Counted from the first letter of the stretch, positions 1 to 8,653 are shown. The stretch: DNA of 43,850 nt from Micromonospora parastrephiae (GCF_016802865.1 NZ_JAEVHM010000031.1:1-43850); one strand, 5' to 3'. Numbers and translations are program-made. The notes: generated by a model not told the origin, from the sequence alone.

Positions 1-437
1 GTCGGCCGGGCCGGTGCGGAGGAGTCGGGTGTGGTCGCCGCGGGCGGCTCCGGCGGGGAGAACGCGCGCAGCAGGCTGGCCACGCCCGCCGCCAGGTCAC
101 CGGCGCCGGTGGCCAGCCGTTCGGCGAATTCCGGACTCGGGTCACGCAACGCGGCGATGCCCCGACAGACCGGACAGGCGCAGCATTCGGCCGAACCGGT
201 GGCGAAACCGCCGGTGCCGCCGGAGCGGCCGTCCGGGGTGCCACTGTGACCGAGGACACCTGACAGCAGTCCGCCCAGCGAGCCGTACGCGCCGCCCGCC
301 GACCCGGCGGAGGCCAGCCGCGCCCCCGCGAGCAGGGTGGCGACCAGCCGCTCCGCCTCTTGCCGGGCCGAACCCGGATCCGTGCCGCTCAACCTCGGCC
401 CCTCCACCCTGCCGCCGGATGCGTCACTGCGCCGCAC
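1..437 (-). CDS. Hypothetical protein, C-terminus off the left edge
   Basis: An uninterrupted minus-strand frame with strong G/C third positions runs from here off the left edge. The visible part has an alanine/leucine-rich helix (EAERLVATLLAGARLA), a glycine-rich stretch, a cysteine cluster (ECCACPVCRGI), then DPSPEFAERLATGAGDLAAG. The cysteines could bind metal, but I cannot assign a function. The start is uncertain: GTG at 437 overlaps the end of the SRPBCC gene, and GTG at 407 is an alternative; neither has a good ribosome binding site. It lies immediately downstream of the SRPBCC gene on the same strand and is probably co-transcribed with it. Confidence 0.6.
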   Translation of the reverse strand, partial: MRRSDASGGRVEGPRLSGTDPGSARQEAERLVATLLAGARLASAGSAGGAYGSLGGLLSGVLGHSGTPDGRSGGTGGFATGSAECCACPVCRGIAALRDPSPEFAERLATGAGDLAAGVASLLRAFSPPEPPAATTPDSSAPARP

Positions 438-879
438 CGGGTGTTTCTACCCGGCGCTTGAGCTGCTTCAACGCGGTGTCCATGATCATTTTCTCGGCCT
501 TGCGCCGGAACATGCCGAGCATGCCCACGGACAGCTCGACCTCAAGGGTGTAGGTCACCGTGGTGCTTCCGTCCGGGTTACCCACCAGGTCGTACGAACC
601 GCGCTGACTCTTCTGCATCTTCGACGGCGCGACCAGGTGCCACTCGATCCGGGACAGGTCCTCGGTGTACTCGTAGGCGAGGACGTACTCGTCGGCCATC
701 ACCCCGGCGTCGATAACGAACCGCACCTGGCTGGCGTAGCCGTCCTCGTACTCCTCGACGACCTCGGCGTGGCGCACCGCCTCGGTCCACTCCGGGTAGC
801 GCGGGAAGTCGCAGATGACCGCCGCCACCAGGTCCGGTGACGCGCCGATGATGATCGACTGGGTGGAGGAGTCCGCCAT
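424..879 (-). CDS. SRPBCC (START/polyketide-cyclase-like) family protein
   Basis: A 151-residue protein of the SRPBCC fold, which forms a deep hydrophobic pocket for lipids or aromatic compounds. The N-terminus (SIIIGASPDLVAAVICDFPRY, then PEW) is the usual first strand and helix of the family. The middle (VLAYEYTEDLSRIEWHLV) and the long C-terminal helix (MIMDTALKQLKRRVE) also fit, and the length is normal. The start at 879 has no clear ribosome binding site. It is divergent from the acyl-CoA synthetase gene at 1100, about 220 bases away. Such genes often sit beside fadD15-type genes in actinobacteria, which suggests a link to fatty acyl or aromatic metabolism, but the ligand is unknown. Confidence 0.8.
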   Translation of the reverse strand: MADSSTQSIIIGASPDLVAAVICDFPRYPEWTEAVRHAEVVEEYEDGYASQVRFVIDAGVMADEYVLAYEYTEDLSRIEWHLVAPSKMQKSQRGSYDLVGNPDGSTTVTYTLEVELSVGMLGMFRRKAEKMIMDTALKQLKRRVETPGAAQ

Positions 880-1099
880 GGGGGGAGGCTACCCGGCGGG
901 TGCCGCCCCCGCGCCGCGCCGCCCCCGCCGCGCCCGGCGACGGGGGGTCAGCAGCCCACCGCGCGTCGTGGACCAACCACCACGATGCCCGACCGACCAT
1001 CCTGCTTGACCCACCGGAACCGCCCGCCGGGTAGGTTTCGACAGAACCGACGTCCGTGATGGCGACCGGTCCGGCCAGTGCGAGCACGAAGGAGTGCAG

Positions 1100-2908
1100 G
1101 TGCGCGAGTTCTCCGTTCCGCCAATCGTCACCGTTGGCGACGCGGCCAACCTCACCGATCCGGTCTGGGACAACGCCGAGGTCGCGCCGGACACGGTCCA
1201 GTTCGCCCGCCGCGACCCGGCCACCGACGGCACCACCTATACCGACGTGACCTGCCGACAGTTCCGCGACGAGGTCGTGGCGGTGGCGCGCGGGCTGATC
1301 GCCGCCGGCATCCAGCCGGGTGCCCGGGTCGGGCTGATGAGCCGCACCCGCTACGAGTGGACACTGCTGGACTACGCCATCTGGGCGACCGGCGCGGTCA
1401 CCGTGCCGATCTACGAGACGTCCAGCGCCGAGCAGGCCGCGTGGATCCTCGCCGACTCCGGCGCGGTCGCCGTCGTGGTGGAGACCGGTCGGCACGCGGG
1501 CCTGCTCGCCGGTGTACGCGACCGGCTGCCCGAGCTGAAGCACGTCTGGCAGATCGAGCTCGGCGGGGTCGACGACCTGGTCACCGCGGGCGCCTCGATC
1601 GAACCTGCCGAGGTCGAACGGCGCCGCAAGGCGGTCCGCGCCAGCGACCTCGCCACCATCATCTACACCAGCGGCACCACCGGCCGGCCGAAGGGCTGCG
1701 TGCTCACCCACCGCAACATGTACGCCGACATCGCCAACGCGGTGCCGGTGCTGCCGAACCTGTTCAACGCCGGCGCGGCCACCCTGCTCTTCCTGCCGTT
1801 GGCGCACGCCTTCGCCCGGCTGATCCAGATCGGCGTGGTGCAGGCCCGGGCCACCATGGCGCACTGCGCCGACCCCAAGAACCTGGTCGCCGAGCTGCAG
1901 GAGTTCCGGCCGACCTTCGTGCTCTCCGTGCCCCGGGTGTTCGAGAAGGTCTACAACGCGGCCAAGCAGAAGGCCGACGCCGACGGCAAGGGCGGCATCT
2001 TCGCCCGCGCCGAGCACGTCGCCATCGCGTACAGCGAGGCTCTGGAGACCCCCGGCGGACCCGGCCTGGCGCTGCGGGCCCAGCACGTGGTCTTCGACCG
2101 GCTGGTCTACCGCAAGCTGCGCGCCGCGCTCGGCGGACGGTGCCGCGACGCCATCTCCGGCGGCGCGCCGCTCGGCGCCCGGCTCGGTCACTTCTTCCGC
2201 GGCGTCGGCGTGACGGTCCTGGAGGGCTACGGCCTGACCGAGACCTCGCCCGCCGCCGCGGCGAACCTGCCCACCGGCACCCGGATGGGCACCGTCGGCC
2301 GCCCGCTGCCCGGCGTGACCGTGCGGATCGAGGACGACGGCGAGATCCTGATCTCCGGCGAGCTGATCTTCCAGGGCTACTGGCACAACGACACGGCGAC
2401 CGCCGAGACGCTCAGCGCCGACGGCTGGTTCCGCACCGGCGACCTGGGCCAGCTCGACAACGACGGGTACCTGAGCATCACCGGCCGCAAGAAGGAACTG
2501 ATCGTCACCTCCGGCGGCAAGAACGTCGCCCCGGCGGTGCTGGAGGACCAGGTCCGGGCGCACCCGCTGATCAGCCAGTGCGTCGTCGTCGGCGACCGGC
2601 AGCCGTTCATCGCGGCGCTGGTCACCATCGACGAGGAAGCGCTGCCGACCTGGCTGACGGGCGCCGGGCTGCCCGCCGACACCTCCATCGAGCAGCTGCG
2701 TGAACACGAGGGTCTGCTCGCGGAGATCCAGTCCGCGATCGACACCGCGAACCAGGCCGTCTCGAAGGCCGAGGCGATCAAGGTGTTCCGGATCCTGCCC
2801 CACGACTTCACCGAGGCCACCGGCGAGCTGACCCCGTCGCTCAAGGTCAAGCGGCAGGTCGTCCACAAGACGTACGCGGCGGAAATCGCCGATATCTACC
2901 GGGGCTGA
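1100..2908 (+). CDS. Long-chain fatty-acid-CoA ligase (FadD15-type, AMP-binding)
   Basis: A 602-residue ANL-superfamily enzyme that activates fatty acids to acyl-CoA through an acyl-adenylate. The P-loop motif TIIYTSGTTGRPKG lies near residue 190, the adenine motif GYGLTETSPAA near 377, TGDLG near 450, and the hinge and C-domain motif GRKKELIVTSGGKNVAP near 465. Length and motif order match the long-chain bacterial group (FadD15/Faa type) rather than short-chain ligases. GTG at 1100 is preferred over GTG at 1094 because the ribosome binding site GAAGGAG (1088-1094) is 5 bases before it and would overlap the earlier codon. The histidine kinase gene begins 14 bases after the stop but has its own promoter. 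Confidence 0.9.
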   Translation: MREFSVPPIVTVGDAANLTDPVWDNAEVAPDTVQFARRDPATDGTTYTDVTCRQFRDEVVAVARGLIAAGIQPGARVGLMSRTRYEWTLLDYAIWATGAVTVPIYETSSAEQAAWILADSGAVAVVVETGRHAGLLAGVRDRLPELKHVWQIELGGVDDLVTAGASIEPAEVERRRKAVRASDLATIIYTSGTTGRPKGCVLTHRNMYADIANAVPVLPNLFNAGAATLLFLPLAHAFARLIQIGVVQARATMAHCADPKNLVAELQEFRPTFVLSVPRVFEKVYNAAKQKADADGKGGIFARAEHVAIAYSEALETPGGPGLALRAQHVVFDRLVYRKLRAALGGRCRDAISGGAPLGARLGHFFRGVGVTVLEGYGLTETSPAAAANLPTGTRMGTVGRPLPGVTVRIEDDGEILISGELIFQGYWHNDTATAETLSADGWFRTGDLGQLDNDGYLSITGRKKELIVTSGGKNVAPAVLEDQVRAHPLISQCVVVGDRQPFIAALVTIDEEALPTWLTGAGLPADTSIEQLREHEGLLAEIQSAIDTANQAVSKAEAIKVFRILPHDFTEATGELTPSLKVKRQVVHKTYAAEIADIYRG

Positions 2909-2909
2909 C

Positions 2910-2922
2910 TACCATCCGTCAC
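2910..2922 (+). promoter_or_regulatory. Leaderless-type -10 promoter of the histidine kinase gene
   Basis: TACCAT at 2910-2915 is followed by 7 bases and then the GTG start, with no ribosome binding site between. This is the spacing expected when transcription starts at or next to the first base of the start codon. It lies in the short gap after the fadD stop codon, so the two-component operon can be transcribed separately. Confidence 0.5.
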
Positions 2923-4614
2923 GTGCCCGCATCGACATCCGCCGCACCGCACCCGCATCCCCTCGCCGCGGCCGCCCGCCTGGTGATGCTGGCGCTGGTC
3001 GCCGTCCTGACCCTGTTCGCCACCCACGACGTCACCCAGCTGTGGTGGATCGCGCTGCTGGCGGTCGCCGGGCTGCCCTCGCTGCTGGCCCCGCAGCACC
3101 GGCTGGTCGGCCCGCTGAGCCGGGTGGCCGAGGTCGTGGTGCTGGGGCTGGCCGCGAGCCAGGTCGCCGCGGTCGCGTCCATCGGTGGCACGGTCGACGG
3201 CCTGGGCGCGTCGGCGGTGCTGCCCTACCTGGCGGTCCCGGTGACCGTCACCGCGCTGCGCCGCCACTTCTCCGAGGGCGCCGCCCTGCTCGCCGTCACC
3301 GCCGCCACCCTGCTGGTCAGCGGCGCGGTGACGGAGGCCGGCGGGGGCCGTCAGCTCGCCCAGCCGGGCTATCTGGCGGTCTGCGCGCAGTGGCTGATCC
3401 TGGCCGCCCTGGGGCTGTACGCCGCCGGCACCCTGCACCGGGTGATGGCCGTCCGCGGCGAGGGCAAGCCCCAGCCGTACGCCGAGGCGACCCGACTGTT
3501 GACCCAGCTGCGCACCGTGGCCCGGCAGCTGCCCGGGGCGACCCTGGACCCGGGCGGCATCTCCGAGCACCTGCTGGAGGAGCTGCGCACGGTGGCCCGC
3601 GCGGACCGGGGCGCGGTGCTGTCGGCCAGCGGGGGCGGCCGGCTCGTGGTGCTCGCCCAGGCCGGGGTGGACCGGGTGGACTGGGAGACGACGCTCGACG
3701 CGGACTCGGCGATCGCCGACGCCTGGGCCAGCCAGCAGGCCACGACGGCCGCCCGGTCGCAGTCGCGTACACACCGCGGCGGGGACGTGTCCGCGCTGAT
3801 CGTTCCGCTGGTCGCCGGCGTGCGCACGGTGGGGCTGGTGGTGCTGGAGGCGGACGTCGCCCAGGCGTACCCGCCGCCGGTGGTGGCCCGGGTGACCGGG
3901 TTGACCCGGCCGGCCGCGCTGCGGCTGGAGGCGGCGCTGCTCTTCGACGAGGTCCGCTCGCTGGCCACCAACGAGGAGCGGCAGCGGCTGGCCCGGGAGA
4001 TCCACGACGGGGTGGCGCAGGAACTGGTGATGGTCGGCTACGGCATCGACAACGCCCTGGCCACCGTCTTCGACGACGCCGACGAGACCGCCGAGGCCCT
4101 GCGGACGCTGCGCGCCGAGGTGACCCGGGTGATCCAGGAGCTGCGGCTGAGCCTCTTCGAGCTGCGCAGCGAGGTGGACCGGCAGGGTGGGCTGGCCGCG
4201 GCGATCGCCGAGTACGCGCGCACGGTGGGCGCGTCCGGCGGGCTGCGGGTGCACCTGTCGCTGGACGAGTCCACGGCGCGCCTGCCGGCGGCCACCGAGG
4301 CCGAGTTGCTGCGCATCGCGCAGGAGGCGGTGACGAACGCCCGCAAGCACGCCGGGGCGTCGAATCTGTGGGTCACGTGTGAGGTGGACCCCCCGTACGC
4401 GCAAATAGAAGTGTCGGATGACGGTCAGGGGATGGCTGACCAGCGCCCCGATGGACGGTACGGTCTTGCGATCATGGCCGAGAGGGCGGAACGTATCCGG
4501 GGCCGGTTGGAGATCAGGCCACGGCAACCCAGCGGCACGACCGTGGCGGTGGTTCTCGGCACCTCGTCCCGGCGCGATAACGTGCGCGACAGCGCAGCAC
4601 CAGAAGGGGAGTAA
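2923..4614 (+). CDS. Membrane sensor histidine kinase, NarL-type partner (HisKA_3)
   Basis: A 563-residue sensor kinase. Residues about 15-165 contain several hydrophobic segments (for example LVMLALVAVLTLFATHDV and WIALLAVAGLPSLL), probably five or six membrane helices. A GAF-like region follows at about 205-330. The dimerisation and phosphoacceptor box is RLAREIHDGVAQEL near residue 355, the HisKA_3 type found in NarL/DevS-like kinases. The ATPase domain shows EAVTNARKHAGAS (N box) and VSDDGQGM (D box). The start is a GTG without ribosome binding site, preceded by a -10 box. The response regulator follows 7 bases downstream, so the two form an operon. The signal sensed is not evident. Confidence 0.88.
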   Translation: MPASTSAAPHPHPLAAAARLVMLALVAVLTLFATHDVTQLWWIALLAVAGLPSLLAPQHRLVGPLSRVAEVVVLGLAASQVAAVASIGGTVDGLGASAVLPYLAVPVTVTALRRHFSEGAALLAVTAATLLVSGAVTEAGGGRQLAQPGYLAVCAQWLILAALGLYAAGTLHRVMAVRGEGKPQPYAEATRLLTQLRTVARQLPGATLDPGGISEHLLEELRTVARADRGAVLSASGGGRLVVLAQAGVDRVDWETTLDADSAIADAWASQQATTAARSQSRTHRGGDVSALIVPLVAGVRTVGLVVLEADVAQAYPPPVVARVTGLTRPAALRLEAALLFDEVRSLATNEERQRLAREIHDGVAQELVMVGYGIDNALATVFDDADETAEALRTLRAEVTRVIQELRLSLFELRSEVDRQGGLAAAIAEYARTVGASGGLRVHLSLDESTARLPAATEAELLRIAQEAVTNARKHAGASNLWVTCEVDPPYAQIEVSDDGQGMADQRPDGRYGLAIMAERAERIRGRLEIRPRQPSGTTVAVVLGTSSRRDNVRDSAAPEGE

Positions 4615-4621
4615 CCCGAGG

Positions 4622-5290
4622 ATGACCACAAGTCCGACACCGGCCACCCGTACCAAGGTCCTCCTTGTCGACGATCACGACCTGATTCGCAAGGGCCTGC
4701 GGCACGCGTTCGAGCGCGACCGGCAGTTCGAGGTCGTCGGTGAGGCCGCCACGGCGGCAGAGGGTGTACGCCAGGCCGGCGCCCTGCAGCCGGACGTGGT
4801 GATCATGGATCTGCGGCTGCCCGACGGCAGCGGCCTGGAGGCCACCCGCGCGCTGCGCAAGTCCAGCGCGTCCATGGGCATCGTGGTGCTGACCATGTAC
4901 GCCGGCGACGACCAGCTCTTCGGCGCCCTGGAGGCCGGTGCGAGCGCCTTCGTACCGAAGACCGCCCCGGCCGACGAGGTGGTGGCAGCCGCCCGGCACG
5001 CCGCCTCCTCCCCCAGCGCGTTCACCGCCGCCGACCTGGCCGAGGCGATGAAGCGCCGGCTAGCCCCGTCCGGTCCGCAGCTCTCCCCCCGCGAGGGGCA
5101 GGTGCTGCGGCTGCTCGCCGACGGAATGAGCGTGGCGGGCATCGCCAAGCAGCTGTTCGTCAGTGAGTCCACGGCCAAGACCCACATCTCCAAGCTCTAC
5201 GAGAAGCTCGGAGCGGCCAACCGGGCGCAGGCGCTGATGACGGCGCTGCGGCTCGGCCTGCTCGAGGCGCCGGACGCCCCGAAGTTCTGA
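4622..5290 (+). CDS. LuxR/NarL-family response regulator
   Basis: A 222-residue response regulator, the partner of the upstream kinase. The receiver domain (about 12-130) starts with KVLLVDDHDLIRKGL, carries the phosphoacceptor aspartate in DVVIMDLRLPDGSG, the conserved threonine in VVLTMYAG and the lysine in FVPKTAP. The C-terminal HTH_LuxR domain (about 155-215) reads LSPREGQVLRLLADGMS, with the recognition helix in SESTAKTHISKLYEKLG. ATG 4622 is chosen because AAGGGGAG lies about 9 bases upstream and the receiver begins just after it; an upstream in-frame ATG at 4418 lies inside the kinase gene. Two hairpins follow the stop. Target genes cannot be named from the sequence. Confidence 0.92.
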   Translation: MTTSPTPATRTKVLLVDDHDLIRKGLRHAFERDRQFEVVGEAATAAEGVRQAGALQPDVVIMDLRLPDGSGLEATRALRKSSASMGIVVLTMYAGDDQLFGALEAGASAFVPKTAPADEVVAAARHAASSPSAFTAADLAEAMKRRLAPSGPQLSPREGQVLRLLADGMSVAGIAKQLFVSESTAKTHISKLYEKLGAANRAQALMTALRLGLLEAPDAPKF

Positions 5291-5296
5291 TCTGCC

Positions 5297-5361
5297 CCCG
5301 CTCGTCGAGCGGGACACCGCGACCGAAGGTCCGCGCTAGCTCACGCCGGCGCGGACCTTCG
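5297..5361 (+). terminator. Two tandem hairpins after the two-component operon
   Basis: The first hairpin, 5297-5313, has arms CCCGCTC and GAGCGGG around GTC. The second, 5324-5361, has perfect 13-base arms, CGAAGGTCCGCGC and GCGCGGACCTTCG, around a 12-base loop. There is no T-run, which is common for terminators in high-GC actinobacteria. They lie 6 and 33 bases after the response regulator stop. Confidence 0.65.
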
Positions 5362-5479
5362 CGTATCGACCGACGTCGGCGGACGACCCGGCGGCAGGCT
5401 ATGGTCTGGCGGGCCTGGCGGGGGCACAATACCCGCGCGGGCGGCGATGCCCGCGACGCCGACTCGGAGGGGTGAGCGT

Positions 5480-6289
5480 ATGCAGCGGCCGGACTGGGCG
5501 CCCGACACCATCGACATCGAGCGCCCGAGCGTCGCGCGGATGTACGACTACTACCTCGGCGGCTCGCACAACTTCGCCGCCGACCGGGCCGCGGCGCAGG
5601 CGATGGTGGCCTCGGTGCCGGAGGCGCCGCTGATGGCCCAGGCCAACCGCGCGTTCCTGCGCCGGGCGGTGCACCACCTGGCCGAGGCCGGGATCCGGCA
5701 GTTCCTGGACATCGGCTCCGGCATCCCCACGGTCGGCAACGTGCACGAGATCGCCCAGCGGATCGACCCGGCGTCGCGGGTGGTCTACGTGGACGTCGAC
5801 CCGGTGGCGGTGGCGCACAGCCGGGAGATCCTTGCCGGCAACGACCACGCCGTGGTCGTACAGGAGGACCTGCGGCGCCCGGAGGCCATCCTGAGCCACC
5901 CGGACGTGCGCAAGCTGCTCGACCTGAGCCAGCCGGTGGCCGTGATGGTCGTGGCCGTGCTGCACTTCGTTCCCGACGACGACCGGCCGGCGGAGCTGCT
6001 GGCGACCCTGCGCGACGCCCTGGCCCCCGGCAGTTACCTGGTGTTGTCGCAGGCCAGCGACGACGGGCGCAGCGCGGACGAGCGGGCCGAGGCGGAACGG
6101 GTCTACCGGCGTACCGACAGCCCGCTGACGGTCCGCAGCCGCGCCGAACTGACCGCGCTGTTCGACGGGTTCGAGCTTCTCGACCCGGGTGTGGTGTGGG
6201 TGCCGCAGTGGCGGCCGGACACCCCGGACAGCGCGGAGGACGCCGAACGCGCCGTCTTCATGGGCGGCGTCGGGCGACTCGGTGGCTGA
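5480..6289 (+). CDS. SAM-dependent methyltransferase, Methyltransf_19 (PF04672) type
   Basis: A 269-residue protein of the large actinobacterial family formerly called DUF574. The N-terminal signature is ERPSVARMYDYYLGGSHNF, where the YYLGG motif is diagnostic. The SAM-binding glycine loop is FLDIGSGIPT at about residue 76, followed by VYVDVDPVAVAHS, and VMVVAVLHFVPDD is the usual post-II motif. Substrates of the family are mostly unknown. ATG 5480 is chosen over the ATG at 5447 because GGAGGGG lies 7 bases before it. The last 8 bases overlap the start of the diguanylate cyclase gene, so the two are translationally coupled. Confidence 0.88.
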   Translation: MQRPDWAPDTIDIERPSVARMYDYYLGGSHNFAADRAAAQAMVASVPEAPLMAQANRAFLRRAVHHLAEAGIRQFLDIGSGIPTVGNVHEIAQRIDPASRVVYVDVDPVAVAHSREILAGNDHAVVVQEDLRRPEAILSHPDVRKLLDLSQPVAVMVVAVLHFVPDDDRPAELLATLRDALAPGSYLVLSQASDDGRSADERAEAERVYRRTDSPLTVRSRAELTALFDGFELLDPGVVWVPQWRPDTPDSAEDAERAVFMGGVGRLGG

Positions 6290-6911
6290 ATCGCCCGAGG
6301 GGGCGTCCTGCCCGGGCACCTTCGCGCGGGCCTGGGCGAAGGCCGTCTCCGGCACCAGTTACCTGCCGATGACGCAGGCGCAGCTTGAGGCGCTGCTGCA
6401 CCGGCTCACCGGCCACTTGGCCGGCGCGCTGCTCGCCGAGCCGTTCGACCTGCGTGCCGGGCACCGGGTCGGCGCCGAGTTGGTCGCCGCGCACATCGCC
6501 TCCGCGGAAGGGCTGGGCCGTACCGTCGAGGTCATCCAGCTTCGACTGGTGCGCGACCTGGGTCTGGTGGCCGAGGACGTCGAGGACCGGATGGCCCGGC
6601 TGCTGGCGGCCGTGGCGACCGGTTACGCCCGTGCGCTGCGCGACCGGACCCTCGACGAGCAGGAGTCGATCCGCCGGGCCGCCATGGTGGCGCGTACGCA
6701 GGCGGAGCGGGCGTTGCGGGCCAGCGAGGCGCGGTTCCGGCACCAGGCGACGCACGACCCGCTCACCGGCCTGCCGAACCGGACGCTGTTCACCGAGCGG
6801 CTCACCGCCGCTCTCAACGAGCCGGGTCGGGGCGCGCAGCGGGTCGGGGTGTGTTTCCTCGACCTGGACCGGTTCAAGGTCGTCAACGACACCCTCGGCC
6901 ACCAGGTGGGT
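6282..6911 (+). pseudogene. Diguanylate cyclase (GGDEF) gene, cut off inside the domain
   Basis: GTG 6282 overlaps the stop of the methyltransferase gene by 8 bases. The first 150 residues form an alpha-helical region (TQAQLEALLHRLTGHLAGAL onward), probably a signalling input domain. A short coiled segment then leads into the GGDEF domain at ATHDPLTGLPNRTLFTERL and FLDLDRFKVVNDTLGHQVG. Immediately after HQVG the homology stops. The GG[D/E]EF catalytic loop, and any following EAL domain, are absent. The frame runs on to 7112 as unrelated sequence that is the antisense of the next gene. What remains cannot make cyclic di-GMP. The cut coincides with the cut end of the convergent methyltransferase gene. 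Confidence 0.85.
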
Positions 6912-6914
6912 TCG
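6909..6914. other. Join 1: two convergent genes truncated and fused
   Basis: Left of this point the plus strand encodes a GGDEF domain, ending DTLGHQVG at 6911. Right of it the minus strand encodes a methyltransferase whose last recognisable residues are TGWPVLA, ending at 6913. Neither gene reaches its expected C-terminus, so sequence from both 3' ends is missing. There is no intergenic space, insertion sequence or repeat at the join. Confidence 0.8.
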
Positions 6915-7646
6915 CGAGGACGGGCCAGCCGGTGTCCTTCAGGTGGGTCACCGCTCTCAACCAGCGTTGGCGGGGGCCGAACGTGGCGTAGGGGGCTGCG
7001 GACTGCCAGGCGTCGTTCAGGGCACGGATCAGGTCGTGGACCGGTTCACCGGGGATGTTGCGGTGGATCAGCGCCTTGGGTAGTCGTTCGGCCAGTTCGG
7101 CGGGGCTGCTGAGGGTGGTGAGTTTCGCGGCCAGGGTCAACGTACGGGGGCCGTCCGCGTCGATCAGCAGCCAACTGGCGAGCCGCCCCAGTTCGTCGCA
7201 GGTGCCCTCGACGAGCACTCCGCCGGGGGCGAGTGCTGCGGTCATCGTCCGCCAGGCGCCGGGTACCTCGTTTTCGTCGTACTGGCGCAGCACGTTGAAC
7301 GCGCGGACCAGCACGGGCCGGAGCCCGGCCAGCTCGAATCCGCCGCGGGCGAAGGTCAGCCGGGGCGGGTCGGCGGCCGTTGCCGCGGCGGCCACCCGGG
7401 CCGGGTCGATCTCCAGACCGACCAGCCGTACGTCGGGACGTACGGCCGCGGCCAGTCGGGCCCGTAACTCCACCGCGGTCACCGGTGTCGCGCCGTAGCC
7501 GAGGTCCACCACCAGGGGGTCGGCTGCGGCCCGCAGCCGTTCGGCGAGGGTCGCGACGATCCAGTTGTCCACCCGGCGGAGCGGTTCGGGTTGGTGGTAC
7601 CCCGGGTGACCACGCCGAGGGGCCGGCGTCGCGCCGCCTGGCTCAT
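6913..7646 (-). pseudogene. Class I SAM-dependent methyltransferase-like protein, frameshifted and 3'-truncated
   Basis: ATG 7646 has GGAGGG 6 bases upstream and begins MSQAARRRPLGVVTRGTTNP. At about 7581 the frame breaks. Restoring one base (AACCGCTCC to AACCGGCTCC) gives NRLRRVDNWIVATLAERL and joins the long second frame. That frame shows LVVDLGYGATPVTAVELRARL (SAM loop), RLVGLEIDPARV (acidic loop) and AFNVLRQYDENEVPGAWRTM. Homology ends at WPVLA, where join 1 lies, so the C-terminus is lost. It is 27 bases downstream of the SDR gene on the same strand. The single-base loss matches the G-loss pattern elsewhere in the window and is more likely a sequence error than decay. Confidence 0.75.
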
Positions 7647-7673
7647 CCCGAGCCCTCCCGCCCCGTGCGGGTC

Positions 7674-8438
7674 TCAGGAGACCCGGTGCACCTTGTGCTG
7701 GGCTGCCTGCGCGCGTGGTCGCACCACCAGCCGGTCCACGTTGACGTGTTGGGGGCGGGTGGCGCACCAGGCGATGCAGTCGGCCACGTCGTCGGCGACG
7801 AGCGGGTCGGGCACCCCGGCGTAGACGGCGGCGGCGCGCTCGGCGTCGCCGTCGAAGCGGACCAGCCCGAACTCGTCGGTCTTCACCATGCCCGGGTCGA
7901 TCTCGATGACCCGCAGCGGTCGGCCGCACAGCTCCAGCCGGAGCGTGCCGGCGATGGCGGTCTGCGCGTGCTTCGCGGCGGTGTAGCCGCCTCCGCCTTC
8001 GTAGACGGTCAGGCCGGCGGTGGAGGAGACGACCACGATGGTGCCGCCGCCGGACGCCTCCAGTGCCGGCAGCAGCGCCTGGGTCACCCGGAGTGTGCCG
8101 AGCACGTTCACGTCGTACATCCACTGCCAGTCGCCGATCGAGCCGGACTCCACCGGGTCCAGTCCGCGTGCCCCGCCGGCGTTGTTGACCAGCAGGGTGA
8201 CCGGCCCGGGTGCCTGTGCGGCGGCCTCGGCCAGCCCGGCGACCGACTCGTCCGAGGTGACGTCGCAGGTCACGGCGGTGGCCTGGCCGCCGGCGGCGGT
8301 GATCTCGGCGACGAGGTCGGCGAGCCGTTCGGCGCGGCGGGCGGCGGCGAGTACGTGGAAACCCTCGGCGGCGAGTCGACGGGCGGTGGCCGCGCCGATC
8401 CCGCTGGACGCTCCGGTGACGATGGCGACAGAGGTCAT
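7674..8438 (-). CDS. Short-chain dehydrogenase/reductase (SDR family)
   Basis: A 254-residue classical SDR, an NAD(P)H-dependent oxidoreductase. The cofactor loop is TGASSGIGAATARRL at the N-terminus, followed by LLVNNAGGARG (NNAG motif), the catalytic serine in VVVVSSTAGLT and the YxxxK pair in YTAAKHA. A PG motif appears in IDPGMVKTDEFG. ATG 8438 is chosen because the glycine loop begins 8 residues later; the longer frame to 8534 adds a proline/arginine-rich leader unlike any SDR. It is divergent from mshA and is followed on the same strand by the methyltransferase gene. The substrate is not predictable. Confidence 0.88.
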   Translation of the reverse strand: MTSVAIVTGASSGIGAATARRLAAEGFHVLAAARRAERLADLVAEITAAGGQATAVTCDVTSDESVAGLAEAAAQAPGPVTLLVNNAGGARGLDPVESGSIGDWQWMYDVNVLGTLRVTQALLPALEASGGGTIVVVSSTAGLTVYEGGGGYTAAKHAQTAIAGTLRLELCGRPLRVIEIDPGMVKTDEFGLVRFDGDAERAAAVYAGVPDPLVADDVADCIAWCATRPQHVNVDRLVVRPRAQAAQHKVHRVS

Positions 8439-8573
8439 CGGGTCATTGTGACCCCGCCCCTCGGCGGTGCTCCGGGCGGGCGTGCGGCGGCGGCCGGGTG
8501 GGGCCGGAAGGGGTGTGGTGATGAGGTCCGTCACCCCGGCCGGCCGTGCTGGCGCATTTCCCTAGCCCGATGG

Positions 8574-8599
8574 GGAAGATGACATCCGGCGTACGGGTT
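8574..8599 (+). promoter_or_regulatory. Possible sigma-R type promoter for mshA
   Basis: GGAAG at 8574-8578, 18 bases, then GTT at 8597-8599. The disulfide-stress sigma factor SigR of actinomycetes recognises GGAAT, 18-19 bases, GTT, so one base differs. The site lies about 55 bases before the mshA start. Mycothiol genes are known SigR targets in Streptomyces, which is why I flag it; the match is short and could be chance. Confidence 0.35.
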
Positions 8600-8653
8600 G
8601 ACCGAGAAGCGCCGGTCGTGCGAGACGGCATTAACCGTGACAAAGGAGCGGAC

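Noticed and set aside
578..2866. 762-residue minus-strand open frame opposite the acyl-CoA ligase gene
   Set aside because: It is arginine/glycine/alanine-rich with no recognisable motif and lies antisense to a clear enzyme gene; a typical high-GC shadow frame.
5440..5480. ATG 5447 as start of the PF04672 methyltransferase
   Set aside because: GGAGGGG is correctly spaced for ATG 5480, and homology begins there.
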